DNA from: Thioclava sediminum
GTDB taxonomy: Bacteria > Pseudomonadota > Alphaproteobacteria > Rhodobacterales > Rhodobacteraceae
Direction: 5' to 3'
Length of the DNA stretch: 64,000 nt
Assembly: GCF_002020355.1 (NCBI RefSeq)
Contig: NZ_MPZV01000001.1
Span: forward strand, 1,240,001 to 1,304,000
Position numbers and translations under genes: made by a program
Part shown: piece by piece, positions 43,858-53,988 of the stretch
Numbering within the stretch: position 1 is the stretch's first letter
Layout: every line of letters starts with the position of its first letter
The notes under the pieces: model-generated
Database searches by the model: none
The model's input: only the letters and a program-made list of their open reading frames with translations
What the model was told of the DNA's origin: nothing

Positions 43858-44769
43858 ATGAAAAAGCCGCGCCATTTCCTGCGCCGCGTGCGCGCCTGGA
43901 TCAGCCAGCCCCGGATGGTGGTGCAGGAGCGGATCGTCACCCTCGACGAGGCCGACCGCTGCACCGATCCGATCTTCCTGATCGGGCTGCACCGCTCGGG
44001 CACCTCGCTGATGCGCCGCGTGTTCAATGCGCACCCGCAGATCGCCTGTCCGCCCGAGACCTTCTTCATGGCCCATTACGCCGCCATGCTGCGCGATCCC
44101 GTGACCGTCTCAGGCTACCGGGCCTTCGGCTATGACGAGACGGGGATGGCGGCCCACATCGGCCGCCAAGCCGGGGCGCTGCATGAGGGGTTGCGCCGCG
44201 CCCAGGGCAAACGCCGCTGGGCAGACAAGACGCCGCAATACGTCGCCATCCTGCCCGAGCTGGCGGCAATGTTTGGGCCCTACGCGCGCTTCGTGATGAT
44301 CTATCGTCATCCGTTCGACGTAGCCTATTCCGTCGACGAGCGCGGCTGGAACATCTCTGGCGCCGCCGGTGTCGGCGCCGAGGGCATGGCACTATTCGAA
44401 GCCAATCTAGCCCACATGGCTAGCATGTACGAGGCGCAGATGGCCTTCGCAGCGGCGAACCCCGATGTCTGCGTGCGGGCCGTTTACGAAGACATGGTAG
44501 CTCGGCCCGAGCCGGAGCTGACCCGGATCATGGAGGGACTCGGCGAAGCCTTCGACGAGGCGATGCTGCGCCACCACGAGGGCCAGACCAACTTCGGCAC
44601 CGAAGACCCGATCGTCCGCGGCACCAGGGGTTTCAAGCCAAGCCACGGCAACTGGATCGACTGGGACGCGGCGAAGCTTGCCAAGGCTACCGAAGTGCTA
44701 GGGCCAGTGGCCGCGGCGCTTGGCTATTCGCTCGACCCGGACTTGGCCAAAACGGGGGGGCGGGCATAA
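43858..44769 (+). CDS. Sulfotransferase, third of four
   Basis: A 303-residue protein with the PAPS loop FLIGLHRSGTSLMRRVFNAHP and the second motif MIYRHPFDVAYSVDERGW. The R-S-G-T-S loop and WADKTPQYV segment mark the broad Sulfotransfer_3 type. RBS TGGAGA before the ATG; 34 bp after the GT4 gene, the only real spacer within the operon. It differs clearly from the other copies, so recent duplication is unlikely. Confidence 0.8.
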   Translation: MKKPRHFLRRVRAWISQPRMVVQERIVTLDEADRCTDPIFLIGLHRSGTSLMRRVFNAHPQIACPPETFFMAHYAAMLRDPVTVSGYRAFGYDETGMAAHIGRQAGALHEGLRRAQGKRRWADKTPQYVAILPELAAMFGPYARFVMIYRHPFDVAYSVDERGWNISGAAGVGAEGMALFEANLAHMASMYEAQMAFAAANPDVCVRAVYEDMVARPEPELTRIMEGLGEAFDEAMLRHHEGQTNFGTEDPIVRGTRGFKPSHGNWIDWDAAKLAKATEVLGPVAAALGYSLDPDLAKTGGRA

Positions 44770-44771
44770 GC

Positions 44772-45749
44772 ATGAGCTTCATTCCAACCGCCGAACGCCC
44801 GATCCTTCTAGTTGGGGCGGGCCGTTCCGGCACCAACCTGATTGCCATGGCGCTGGGCACATCGTCCGAGCTGCACAACGTCTACGAACAACGTTACGTC
44901 TGGACCCACGGCATGGGCCGGGTCACCTCGGACATGCGCAGCCCCGAAAGCGCCACGCTGGCAACGGTGGGCTACATTCGGCGCCATTTCGAGCGCCAGG
45001 CGCAGGATCTCGCCGAGGGCGTGCGACTGGTCGACAAAACCCCCGCGAACGCTCTCCGGCTCGATTTTTGCCTGCGGGTCTTTCCCGAGGCCAAGGTCAT
45101 CAACGTGATCCGCAATCCATTCGATAACATCGCCAGCCGGATCGTCGAGCTGCACAAGACAGGTCAGGAGGTCGAGGGCGGCGACACGGGCGGGGCGCGC
45201 GACGGGCGCGGCGCGGTGCTGGCGCGCCGGCTCCGCCATTTCCGCGATCTCGTCGGGCGCGGGAACCTGCCGCTTGACCGCATCCCAGCCGCCGTCGCCG
45301 ACCAGCTACCCGAAAAGGTCCGTATCCTCACCAAAGGGGGCGCGGCCCGCTATGCCGAGCGGGTGCCCGGCCTTCGCGAGGTGGCTGAAGCCGCGGGGCC
45401 GGTGGCGGCGCTGTGCTTCCAGTGGCGCGAATTAGTGCGCGCGGCGCGCCAGCAGGGTACGGCCCTCGACCCCGACCGCTACCTAGAGGTGTCTTATGAG
45501 AGCCTGGTGCAGGCCCCGGCCGAGACCGGCCAGCGCATCACCGATTTTGTAGGGCTCGCTGCGCCCGGATCGGTAATCGACTATTTCACCGCCAACGCAA
45601 GGCCCGAGACGGTAGGCAACTGGCGCCGCCGCCTGACCCCGCGGCAGATCGACGAGATCCGCACCCGACTGGCCCCGGAGATCGCCTGGCTTGGCATCGA
45701 TGCCCATCCGACCGCCGCCCCGACAAAACCGGAGGCCCCTGCCCCGTGA
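44772..45749 (+). CDS. Sulfotransferase, fourth of four
   Basis: A 325-residue protein with the PAPS loop LVGAGRSGTNLIAMALG and the second motif VINVIRNPFDNIASRIVEL, and RLVDKTPANALRLDF between. Directly follows the third copy (2 bp gap) and overlaps the polymerase GTG start by 4 bp. An insertion rich in Arg/Gly (TGGARDGRGAVLARRLRHF) around residue 140 is unusual for the family. Confidence 0.78.
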   Translation: MSFIPTAERPILLVGAGRSGTNLIAMALGTSSELHNVYEQRYVWTHGMGRVTSDMRSPESATLATVGYIRRHFERQAQDLAEGVRLVDKTPANALRLDFCLRVFPEAKVINVIRNPFDNIASRIVELHKTGQEVEGGDTGGARDGRGAVLARRLRHFRDLVGRGNLPLDRIPAAVADQLPEKVRILTKGGAARYAERVPGLREVAEAAGPVAALCFQWRELVRAARQQGTALDPDRYLEVSYESLVQAPAETGQRITDFVGLAAPGSVIDYFTANARPETVGNWRRRLTPRQIDEIRTRLAPEIAWLGIDAHPTAAPTKPEAPAP

Positions 45750-47068
45750 CCGTCACCTCCGTCGCCATCCTGATCGTCTTGACCGTGCTTTTCCTGGTGC
45801 TGGCCAAGCAGGGCCGGCGGACCTGGCTTTCGTTCAGCTTTCTCGGGCTGATGGCGGTGCTGGGGCTCTATGGCTACGATTTGTCCCGGATACCGGCGGA
45901 TGTGCGGTGGTTCTTCATTACCCCCGAAGGCTACGAGATGGTGCTGATCCTCTCGCTCGCCTTCGTGGTGCTGTTCGGGCTGGGCGAGTGGATCGGTTAC
46001 ACCGCCGGCTACCGCAACCCGGTGCCGGTCAATACGGTCACCCATCGCCAGTCCTGGGTGCAGCTGGCGATCGTGCTATTCTTTATCGGCCTCGCCGGCC
46101 AGGTCATTTTTGTGCAGAGTTCGGGCGGGTTTGGCGCTTTTTACGGTTCGGCGCACGGCTCGGGCGCCAATTTCTCGTCCGCCTATATCTACCGGCTATT
46201 TCACTCGTCTTTCACCGCCGCGGTGATCCTTTTGATCTTTTACCTGCGCGGCGCGACGCTGTCGCGGAAGGCCAAGGCGGTGCTGGTACTTGCGCTGATC
46301 GCGCTGGCCTTCGACCTAGTGACCCAAGGCAAGCGCGGCGGGGTAATCCGCTTTGCGCTGCTGGTCGCGGTGCCGCTGATCGGGCTCGAAGCACTCACGC
46401 CCAAACGGTTGGTGCTGCTGTTTGGCGGGGTGCTGGCCGCGCTCGCCTTCCTGGTCGTGCTGCCCTACATTCGCTTTGCCCTCAACCTGTCCAACATAGC
46501 CGAGCTTGGCACCGCCTTTTCCGAGCTTTCGGCCAAGATGAACAACTATACCGATGGCGACACACTACGCACCGGTGGCAAATACGCGGTCTTTGCCACC
46601 CTCGTGGTTCAGGGGGCGCTGGAGGCGACCGACCACAACTTCGGCAGCAGGTGGCTGTTTCCCTTCATCAACCTAATCCCGCGCGCGATCTGGCCAGACA
46701 AGCCGCTACGCTATGATTTTGGTATCGATTTCTACGACGTGACCAACTCCACGTCGAACGTCCTCATCCCCAAGGGCTCCTACCCCGGCGGCATCCCCGA
46801 GAGCTTCACCGAATGGTCTTGGGCAGTGCTGGTGGTGTGGTTCATCATGGGACTTGTGTTTGGCTGGGTGCGTGGCCATGCGGTGGCGAAAAAGACCATG
46901 ATGGCGCTGGTGGTTTATTACGCCGTCTCGGTGTCCTTCGTGCAATTCATGCTGCAGGATACCATTCAGGCCATATTCTCGTTCATCTTCCTGGTCGGGC
47001 CGTTCCTGGTGCTGGTTGGCATATTCAAGCTGCTGCCGCGGCGCAAAGCGGATGGGGCGGCCCGATGA
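45746..47068 (+). CDS. Wzy-like O-antigen/exopolysaccharide polymerase
   Basis: A 440-residue membrane protein with about ten hydrophobic helices and a GTG start overlapping the upstream stop. It has the loop pattern of O-antigen polymerases: GGFGAFYGSAHGSGANFSS and the late motif LIPRAIWPDKPLRYDFG, followed by a PGGIPESFTEWSW stretch. It would join repeat units in the periplasm together with the Wzx-like flippase. Sequence divergence of Wzy proteins limits certainty. Confidence 0.75.
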   Translation: MTVTSVAILIVLTVLFLVLAKQGRRTWLSFSFLGLMAVLGLYGYDLSRIPADVRWFFITPEGYEMVLILSLAFVVLFGLGEWIGYTAGYRNPVPVNTVTHRQSWVQLAIVLFFIGLAGQVIFVQSSGGFGAFYGSAHGSGANFSSAYIYRLFHSSFTAAVILLIFYLRGATLSRKAKAVLVLALIALAFDLVTQGKRGGVIRFALLVAVPLIGLEALTPKRLVLLFGGVLAALAFLVVLPYIRFALNLSNIAELGTAFSELSAKMNNYTDGDTLRTGGKYAVFATLVVQGALEATDHNFGSRWLFPFINLIPRAIWPDKPLRYDFGIDFYDVTNSTSNVLIPKGSYPGGIPESFTEWSWAVLVVWFIMGLVFGWVRGHAVAKKTMMALVVYYAVSVSFVQFMLQDTIQAIFSFIFLVGPFLVLVGIFKLLPRRKADGAAR

Positions 47069-47649
47069 CCCCGCTCACACCACACCACCTTCCGCTGCAA
47101 AACAAGATCGCCCGCGCCCTATGGGGGCTGGTGCAGGCCGGGCCATTCCGGTGCTGCCCGCGCACCGCGCATGGCTGGCGGGCGCTGTGGCTGCGGCTGT
47201 TCGGCGCCGAGATCGCGCGGGGCTGCCTGGTTTACAAGACAGCCCGGATCTGGGCGCCGTGGAACCTCTACATGGCCGAGGGCGCGGTGATCGGCGATGG
47301 CGCCGAGATCTATAACGTCGCCCCGATCCGCCTAGGGCGCGGCGCGGTGGTCAGCCAGCGCGCCTACCTCTGCACCGCCAGTCACGATCCGGCGCGCGAA
47401 GATTTCATCCTCGTTGCAGGGGCCATCAGTTTGGGCGAAGGGGCCTGGGTGGCGGCTGAGGCCTTCGTTGCCCCAGGTGTGCAGATCGGCGCCTTCGCCA
47501 TCCTCGGTGCGCGCGCCGTTGCCACCCGTGACGTGGCCGCGCAGATGATCGCCATGGGCAATCCCGCTAGGGAAAAGGGGCCACGCCCCGCTGTCTCGAT
47601 CCCACCCGGCCTAGTCCTTGCGGGGCTTGCCAAGCCGGGGGCGGAATAA
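47065..47649 (+). CDS. Colanic acid-type acetyltransferase (WcaF-like)
   Basis: A 194-residue left-handed beta-helix acyltransferase with hexapeptide repeats ([56 protein letters not shown]) and the catalytic His in CTASHDP. The N-terminal [14 protein letters not shown] matches WcaF-type O-acetyltransferases. It probably acetylates a sugar of the repeat unit. Start overlaps the polymerase stop (ATGA); ends the overlapped operon. Confidence 0.85.
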   Translation: MTPLTPHHLPLQNKIARALWGLVQAGPFRCCPRTAHGWRALWLRLFGAEIARGCLVYKTARIWAPWNLYMAEGAVIGDGAEIYNVAPIRLGRGAVVSQRAYLCTASHDPAREDFILVAGAISLGEGAWVAAEAFVAPGVQIGAFAILGARAVATRDVAAQMIAMGNPAREKGPRPAVSIPPGLVLAGLAKPGAE

Positions 47650-47731
47650 TCTGCCCTCCAACCCAACGGGCCCCCGGCGGCCATACGATTACCCCTACCC
47701 CCGCACGGCGCCCAAAGAAAGACAATTTGAT

Positions 47732-48853
47732 ATGACCAAGAAAGCTCTCATAACCGGCATCACCGGTCAGGACGGCTCATACCTCGCCGAGTTTTTACTC
47801 GAAAAGGGTTACGAGGTCCACGGCATCAAGCGCCGCGCCTCACTGTTCAACACCCAGCGGATCGACCACATCTACGAGGATCCGCACAGCAAGCACGCGC
47901 AGATGAAACTGCATTACGGTGATCTGTCGGACACGTCGAACCTCACGCGTCTGATCCGCGATATCGAGCCGGACGAAGTCTATAACCTCGGAGCGCAGTC
48001 CCACGTCGCAGTGTCTTTCGAGGCCCCGGAATACACGGCCGATGTCGATGCGATTGGCACGCTCCGCCTGCTCGAAGCCATCCGCTTCCTTGGTCTAGAA
48101 AAGAAAACAAGGTTCTATCAGGCTTCGACCTCCGAACTCTACGGCCTAGTCCAGGAAACACCGCAGAAGGAGACCACCCCTTTCCACCCGCGCTCGCCCT
48201 ATGCGGTCGCCAAGCTCTACGCCTACTGGATCGCGGTGAACTATCGCGAGGCCTATGGGATGTATGCCTGCAACGGGATCCTGTTTAACCACGAGAGTCC
48301 CCGCCGTGGCGAAACCTTCGTCACGCGCAAGATCACCCGTGGCCTTTCCAACATCGCTATGGGACTCGAACCGTGTCTCTACATGGGGAACGTCGACAGT
48401 TTACGCGATTGGGGTCACGCCAAGGACTACGTTCGCATGCAGTGGATGATGCTCCAGCAAGACGCGCCGGAAGATTTCGTGATCGCCACCGGCAAGCAAT
48501 ATTCCGTGCGCGAGTTCATTACCTGGAGCGCGAGGGAATTGGGGATCGAGCTGGAATTCTCGGGCTCCGGCACCGAGGAGATCGCAACAGTCGCATCTAT
48601 CGAGGGCGACAAGGCGCCTGCCCTGAAGGTCGGCGACGTCGTGATGCGGATCGACCCGCGCTATTTCCGTCCTGCCGAGGTGGACACGCTCTTGGGTGAC
48701 CCTTCCAAGGCCAAGGAAAAGCTCGGCTGGGTGCCCGAGATCACCGCGCAGGAAATGTGTGCCGAGATGGTCGCAGAGGACCATAAAGCCGCGCGGCGCT
48801 ATGCGCTTCTGAAAGAACACGGGCTGGACCTGCCGGTCTCGCTCGAAGGCTGA
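47732..48853 (+). CDS. gmd: GDP-mannose 4,6-dehydratase
   Basis: A 373-residue extended SDR: cofactor motif [35 protein letters not shown], catalytic Tyr/Lys in [10 protein letters not shown], and [16 protein letters not shown]. Converts GDP-D-mannose to GDP-4-keto-6-deoxymannose, the first step to GDP-L-fucose. The closing enzyme follows directly. The start is the ATG with AAAGAAAGA upstream; the longer frame is rejected. Confidence 0.95.
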   Translation: MTKKALITGITGQDGSYLAEFLLEKGYEVHGIKRRASLFNTQRIDHIYEDPHSKHAQMKLHYGDLSDTSNLTRLIRDIEPDEVYNLGAQSHVAVSFEAPEYTADVDAIGTLRLLEAIRFLGLEKKTRFYQASTSELYGLVQETPQKETTPFHPRSPYAVAKLYAYWIAVNYREAYGMYACNGILFNHESPRRGETFVTRKITRGLSNIAMGLEPCLYMGNVDSLRDWGHAKDYVRMQWMMLQQDAPEDFVIATGKQYSVREFITWSARELGIELEFSGSGTEEIATVASIEGDKAPALKVGDVVMRIDPRYFRPAEVDTLLGDPSKAKEKLGWVPEITAQEMCAEMVAEDHKAARRYALLKEHGLDLPVSLEG

Positions 48854-48863
48854 GGCGAAGACG

Positions 48864-49835
48864 ATGACCAAGATTTATATCGCAGGCCATCGCGGCATGG
48901 TGGGCGGCGCGATCCGGCGCCAGCTGGAGGCGCGCAAAGCCAAGGGTGAGGCGCTTGAGCTGATCACCCGCACCCATTCTGAACTCGACCTGACCGATCA
49001 GGCGGCAGTGCGCGACTTCATGCAGGCGGAGAAACCCGACGTCGTGATCCTCGCCGCCGCCAAGGTGGGTGGGATCCACGCCAACAACACCTACCCGGCC
49101 GACTTCATCTACGAGAACCTCATGATCGAGGCCAACGTGATCCATCAGTCCTATACTGCCGGAGTAACGAAACTCCTGCAGCTCGGCTCATCCTGCATCT
49201 ATCCGAAAGCCGCACCGCAGCCGATGGCGGAGGATGCGCTGCTGACGGGTCCGCTTGAGCCCACGAACGAACCCTATGCCATCGCCAAGATCGCCGGGAT
49301 CAAGGTCTGCGAGAGCTACAACCGGCAGCATGGCGTCGACTACCGCTCGGTGATGCCCACGAACCTCTACGGGCCCGGCGACAACTTCCATCCCGAGAAT
49401 AGCCATGTGCTCCCCGCGCTGATCCGGCGCTTCCATGAAGCGGCGCACGATGGGCTCGAGGAGGTCACGATCTGGGGCACCGGAACGCCGCGGCGCGAAT
49501 TCCTGCATGTCGATGACATGGCCGAGGCCTCGCTCTTCGTGCTCGACTTGCCGAAGGCCGACTATGACGCGAATACCGATCCTATGCTGAGCCATATCAA
49601 CGTGGGCTCGGGCGCCGACATCTCGATCCTTGAACTCGCGCAGATGGTCGCGAAGGTGACCGGTTTCGAAGGGCGGATCGCGACCGACACCTCCAAGCCC
49701 GATGGCACAATGCGCAAGCTAATGGATGTCGGCCGCCTGTCGAAGATGGGCTGGGAGGCGCGTATCGACCTCGAAGACGGGATCACTGAGACCTATCGCT
49801 GGTTCCTCGCAAACTACGACACAGCCAGAACCTGA
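48864..49835 (+). CDS. fcl: GDP-L-fucose synthase
   Basis: A 323-residue [21 protein letters not shown] at the cofactor site, [36 protein letters not shown], and the YAIAK catalytic pair. Performs 3,5-epimerisation and NADPH reduction to GDP-L-fucose (also called wcaG). Together with gmd and manC it shows that the polymer probably contains fucose or a derivative. Confidence 0.95.
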   Translation: MTKIYIAGHRGMVGGAIRRQLEARKAKGEALELITRTHSELDLTDQAAVRDFMQAEKPDVVILAAAKVGGIHANNTYPADFIYENLMIEANVIHQSYTAGVTKLLQLGSSCIYPKAAPQPMAEDALLTGPLEPTNEPYAIAKIAGIKVCESYNRQHGVDYRSVMPTNLYGPGDNFHPENSHVLPALIRRFHEAAHDGLEEVTIWGTGTPRREFLHVDDMAEASLFVLDLPKADYDANTDPMLSHINVGSGADISILELAQMVAKVTGFEGRIATDTSKPDGTMRKLMDVGRLSKMGWEARIDLEDGITETYRWFLANYDTART

Positions 49836-49844
49836 GAGGGATTT

Positions 49845-51293
49845 ATGAGCAAGACGATCCACCCCGTCCTCCTCTGCGGCGGCTCGGGCACGCGGCTCTG
49901 GCCGCTCTCGCGAAAGAGCTACCCCAAGCAATTCGTCAACCTGATGGGCGCGGAAAGCCTGTTCCAGGCCTCGGCCAAACGGCTCGCAGGCGATGGCTTT
50001 GCCGCCCCATCGGTGATTACCGGAGCGGATTTCCGCTTCGTCGTGATCGAACAATTGGCTGCACTTGAGATCGCCCCCGCCGATATTCTCATCGAGCCGT
50101 CCGCGCGGAACACCGCTGCGGCTATCTGTGCGGGTGCCCTCGTCCTCGAGGCCCGCGAGCCGGGTGCGCTGATGCTCGTGGCGCCCTCTGATCACGTCAT
50201 CCCCGATCCCGCGCACTTCCGTGCAGCGGTCGAGGCCGCCGCGCCCTCTGCTGAGGCCGGGCAGCTGGTCACCTTCGGCATCCGCCCCGATCGCGCTGAG
50301 ACCGGCTATGGCTGGCTCGAACTGAGCGAAGCCCCGGACACGGAATTCTCCGCGACCCCGCAGCCGCTGAAATCCTTCGTCGAGAAGCCTGATCTAGCGA
50401 AGGCCGAGACGCTGCTCGAGGGCGGCATGCATCTCTGGAATGCGGGCATCTTCCTATTCTCGACCTCGGCGATCCTTGAAGCCTTCGCGAAGCATGCGCC
50501 GGAAACCTTGGCGCAGGCCAAGGCTGCCGTCGAAGCTGCGGAGCATGACCTCGCCTTTACCCGGCTCGCGCCCGAGCCTTGGGCGCAACTTGAGGACATC
50601 TCGATCGACTACGCGGTGATGGAGCGCGCCGACAACCTGACAGTCGTGCCCTACGGCGGCGCATGGTCGGATCTGGGCGACTGGCAGGCAGTCTGGCGCG
50701 AGCAGAACCCGAACGAGCACGGCATTGTCGCAACCGGTCCCGCAACCGCCATCGACTGCCGCGGTACGCTTCTGCATTCGACGGATAACGCACAGGAACT
50801 CGTCGGAATCGGGCTTGAGAATATCATCGCGGTCGCCATGCCCGATGCTGTCCTCGTTGCACATAAGGATCGCGCGCAGGACGTTAAGAAAGCTGTCGCC
50901 GAGCTGAAGGCCAAGGGAGCCGCCCAAGCAGAGACCCTGCCCCGCGACTTCCGCCCTTGGGGATGGTATGAGAGCCTCGTCGTCGGTCAGCGCTTCCAGG
51001 TGAAGCGGATCCATGTCCACCCCGGCGCCGCGCTGAGCCTGCAAAGCCATCACCACCGCGCGGAGCACTGGATCGTCGTGGAAGGCACGGCGAAGGTGAC
51101 GATTGATGACGAGGTGAAACTCGTGACCGAAAACCAATCCGTCTATATCCCGCTCGGCGCCGTTCACCGCATGGAGAACCCGGGAAAAGTCCCATTGACG
51201 CTGATCGAGGTCCAGACCGGCAGCTATCTCGGCGAAGACGACATCATCCGCTACGAAGATGTCTATGCACGGGGGCAAGGCGCGAAAGGGTAA
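49845..51293 (+). CDS. manC: Bifunctional mannose-1-phosphate guanylyltransferase / mannose-6-phosphate isomerase
   Basis: A 482-residue type II enzyme. N-terminal nucleotidyltransferase with VLLCGGSGTRLWPLSRKSYP and FVEKPD; C-terminal cupin isomerase with RPWGWYESL, HPGAALSLQSHHHRAEHW and PLGAVHRMENPG. Supplies GDP-mannose to gmd. A rho-independent terminator follows 60 bp after the stop. Confidence 0.93.
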   Translation: MSKTIHPVLLCGGSGTRLWPLSRKSYPKQFVNLMGAESLFQASAKRLAGDGFAAPSVITGADFRFVVIEQLAALEIAPADILIEPSARNTAAAICAGALVLEAREPGALMLVAPSDHVIPDPAHFRAAVEAAAPSAEAGQLVTFGIRPDRAETGYGWLELSEAPDTEFSATPQPLKSFVEKPDLAKAETLLEGGMHLWNAGIFLFSTSAILEAFAKHAPETLAQAKAAVEAAEHDLAFTRLAPEPWAQLEDISIDYAVMERADNLTVVPYGGAWSDLGDWQAVWREQNPNEHGIVATGPATAIDCRGTLLHSTDNAQELVGIGLENIIAVAMPDAVLVAHKDRAQDVKKAVAELKAKGAAQAETLPRDFRPWGWYESLVVGQRFQVKRIHVHPGAALSLQSHHHRAEHWIVVEGTAKVTIDDEVKLVTENQSVYIPLGAVHRMENPGKVPLTLIEVQTGSYLGEDDIIRYEDVYARGQGAKG

Positions 51294-51353
51294 GGGCCTC
51301 GCTGCGTCCTAGGGAGGGGCGGCTCCGAAGCCTCGAAATATTTACAGAACGCG

Positions 51354-51390
51354 AGAGCCACGACACCAAAGTCGTGGCTCTTTTTGTTTG
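51354..51390 (+). terminator. Strong rho-independent terminator of the polysaccharide region
   Basis: AGAGCCACGAC (51354-51364), loop ACCAAA, GTCGTGGCTCT (51371-51381) and then TTTTGTTT. Perfect 11-bp stem with a T-run, just after manC. Confidence 0.92.
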
Positions 51391-51479
51391 AAGATCTTTC
51401 TATCGCGTCGCGACAGAAGGAAAGAAAAACTGACACTCTATCTGTGGATGCAGCCCTACTGCCTTCCTCGCGAGAACAC

Positions 51480-52130
51480 TTACGGGAGTTCGGACGAGTC
51501 GAAGGATACGATAGCAGCCCCAACTCGATCGGCACTATCCGCCCCGGACCAATACGCGCGAGCTTCCATCCAATCCGCCTCGGAAACCGGGTCACTGAAA
51601 CCAGGATCCGAAAGTTGACGAAGCCCGTAGTCCAGATGCACGAGGCGCCCCAAGATTTTCATATCATCGAGATCGATCGCAACCTCCAGCACGTCTCGCC
51701 CCACCACGATACCAGAACCTGCGTCGACAACGAGATAACGCCGAATAGCCTTCAGCAGGGCCTCCGTCGGATCGAGATCCGGCTCAGGCCCCTCCGCTTT
51801 CGCGAAGAGCCAGCGATGGGCATAACTGCAAGCCTCACCCGTCAACAGGACATACTGCAACTCTTCTTCCTTGAACGGGCCTCGCCGCGCGGTCATCGAT
51901 CGCGTCTTGAGGAAACCGCGCCCTTTGAGTTTGAGCGCGCCTTCGTAGCTCGTCGCACCATTCTCCAACAGCTCAAGGAGCGGACGCAGCAAGGGGTCCG
52001 CCAGCATGTTCTTGATACGGCGATAGACAAACCCATCCCCGAGTGATCCCGCAAGACTGCGATCACGATGAGAATACATCTCTCGATCGGAAATGAGCAG
52101 AAAACTGGGGTCGATTTCAGTTGCGTCCAT
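51480..52130 (-). CDS. Hypothetical protein (216 residues)
   Basis: Start taken at the ATG 13 codons inside the longest frame, with an upstream AAGGGA. No signal peptide or membrane segment is visible. The middle is mixed-charge (RRGPFKEEELQYVLL, RWLFAKAEGPEPDLDPTEALL) and the end acidic. I do not recognise a family. It is divergent to a small XRE regulator over a 75-bp promoter region, a common arrangement for accessory or toxin-antitoxin-like pairs, but nothing in the protein supports a toxin. Part of a small island with the integrase remnant. Confidence 0.55.
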   Translation of the reverse strand: MDATEIDPSFLLISDREMYSHRDRSLAGSLGDGFVYRRIKNMLADPLLRPLLELLENGATSYEGALKLKGRGFLKTRSMTARRGPFKEEELQYVLLTGEACSYAHRWLFAKAEGPEPDLDPTEALLKAIRRYLVVDAGSGIVVGRDVLEVAIDLDDMKILGRLVHLDYGLRQLSDPGFSDPVSEADWMEARAYWSGADSADRVGAAIVSFDSSELP

Positions 52131-52205
52131 CGAGGTGGTCCCTTTGCAAAGATGTATGAGCGAGCGCACGAATGTCTCTTATAACCGGTAGAGCTAAAAC
52201 CAACA

Positions 52206-52460
52206 TTGCGCGATTGCAAGGGGGTGAAACGGACGCCGAAAAGCCCTCTGCGCGACACGCTCGCGAGCAACCTCAGATCACTGCGCGCAGAGCGTGGATG
52301 GTCACAGGAACGTCTAGCGCTCGAATCTGGCCTCAACAGAACCTATTTGAGCGCCGTTGAGCGTAGCGAGCAGAATATCTCCATCGACAATGTCTGGCGC
52401 CTCGCGCAGGCACTCGATATCGACCCCGCTAATCTGCTCAAGATGAAACTGCGGAGCTGA
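52206..52460 (+). CDS. XRE/Cro-type HTH regulator (84 residues)
   Basis: A small helix-turn-helix protein: LRDTLASNLRSLRAERGWSQERLALESGLNRTYLSAVERSEQNIS is a full Cro/C1-type HTH, followed by DNVWRLAQALDIDPANLLK. The start is unsure: TTG at 52206 or GTG at 52224; an AAGGGGG lies just ahead of the GTG, closer than usual. Probably controls itself and the divergent hypothetical gene. Stop is 14 bp from the end of the convergent integrase gene. Confidence 0.7.
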   Translation: MRDCKGVKRTPKSPLRDTLASNLRSLRAERGWSQERLALESGLNRTYLSAVERSEQNISIDNVWRLAQALDIDPANLLKMKLRS

Positions 52461-52473
52461 TCGCTCACTCGGC

Positions 52474-53755
52474 TCAGAATGCGATCGGTTCGAGCAGTTT
52501 CGAGATCGTCGCCAACCGGCCACCCTCCCCATAGCGCTCGCGCCCCAGGGCATGCCCCATAATGTCGCGCCGGATCCGCTCGTCGATTTCCGCTGCGAGC
52601 ATGCGATCCTCAAGCGCATGCCGCAGGCTGTAGAGCGAATGCCTCTCGCTTTCCAGGAGACCAGCATCCCGCAGATAGGTATTCACGGTGGCACTCAGCG
52701 TGGCCGAGCTCTCGCGATAGCGCGAAAACCCATCCGGGAACGCTCGCATCGCCTCGAGCGACACCCCGTGGGGCGGCATAACGCGCTCGGCATTCTGCGT
52801 CTTCAGAACCCGTCCGATCGGCTGCAGGAGCAAATCCGGGATCGGATCCTCGAGCCGGATCTCCTCATGCCTTAGCGCTGCGATCTCGCTCGGCCGGAGC
52901 CCAGTATTCACCATCACGTGGAGGATCGCCCGCGCTTGCGGCTCCAAGCCATCGAGCGCACTGCGGGCCGGCAAGCGGCCCCGGATCCACGCGTCGGAGA
53001 AGGACGGCCGCCGCGCGGCCTTCCCCTGCGGGAAGCCGAGATCCTCAAGCGGCAAGTTGAGTCCGAGCCGCTTATCGCGATTGACGCGCCTCAAGACCGC
53101 ACTGAGATGCGTCAGATCCTTGTTCGCGGAATTCGCGGTGAGCCCTTCGGATGCCATCCGCTCTGCCCACCAATCGCGAAAATCGAGGAAATCTTCGATT
53201 GTGAGATCGGCAAGCGGCTTGTCACCGACAACCGAGACGAATTTCTGCACCGCCTTGATATGCGGGTAACGCCAGCGCCGCACCTGATCGGCGCTCTTGC
53301 CCAAGGTCTTGTCACGCGCAAGCGACCAGAAAAGCTCTAGCGCACGCGATACGGTGATCAACGGCAGTTCTGCCCCACCCAGAAGCGAATCCGCCCCGAG
53401 CGGATCGCGCATCTCGTCTCCAGAAGTGAGTTCGATACGCGCGAGCAGCTCCTGCACAGGCAACCGCGCCACCTTGCGCGCATCGAGAAACCGGTAGCCT
53501 CGCGCCTTCGCAAACCGCTTGGCCGCAGCGAACCGTGCCTCCGCGTCTTCCGTGTCGCCATCGAGCATCTCCTCTCAGACCTCGACCTGTTCAGCCCAGA
53601 GCACCGATGCCTTCTGTCGCGCCACCCTCTCTGACCCCGTCCGAAGGCAGATCACCACCTCACGGCGCGGGTCGACGGCGGCATATGCCTCGGGAACCCG
53701 CCCGACGCAGATGCCAGATATCGCCACGCTTGGTGATATTCTTCGCACACCTCAA
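52474..53755 (-). pseudogene. Tyrosine recombinase/integrase with broken 5' end
   Basis: The intact 3' part (ATG 53568, 364 codons) has the SAM-like core-binding domain (about 75-165) and the catalytic domain with Arg in NTGLRPSEIAAL, SLRHALEDRM, GHALGRERYG (Tyr nucleophile). Upstream the homology continues: VVICLRTGSERVARQKASVL, ending at a TGA (53575-53577) where TGG would fit. Farther up, ITKRGDIWHLRR changes frame into RVPEAYAAVDP, explained by one extra G in the run at 53701-53703. The normal N-terminal arm domain is therefore lost. Re-initiation at 53568 is possible but a truncated integrase would be impaired. Confidence 0.8.
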
Positions 53756-53988
53756 GGAACGAGCTTTCGAGTAGCACGAAAGCCTCCTCAGCGGGATTGA
53801 AATTCACCTATATTATTGATTATTAATATTTTTGTTGCATTTTGGGGCTCAGAAACAGCCGCGAATATGTCGGAGAGGAATTCCGATTATCGCGCTCTTC
53901 TCTTGTATCTCCACTCAAGCGTCTCGCGCAGCAGCCTGGTGCGATCTTCGTAATCCAACTCGGCTAACGTTCTACTAAGGAAGGCGCC
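53756..53988. other. AT-rich junction region beside the integrase
   Basis: Contains an unusually AT-rich stretch at about 53805-53840 (ATATTATTGATTATTAATAT) in otherwise GC-rich DNA. It may be a remnant of an island boundary. No gene or attachment repeat could be identified. Confidence 0.4.

Noticed and set aside
34968-51293. Capsule export genes (Wza, Wzb, Wzc) expected with a Wzx/Wzy system
   Set aside because: None found in the window; they may lie elsewhere, so the export route is left open.
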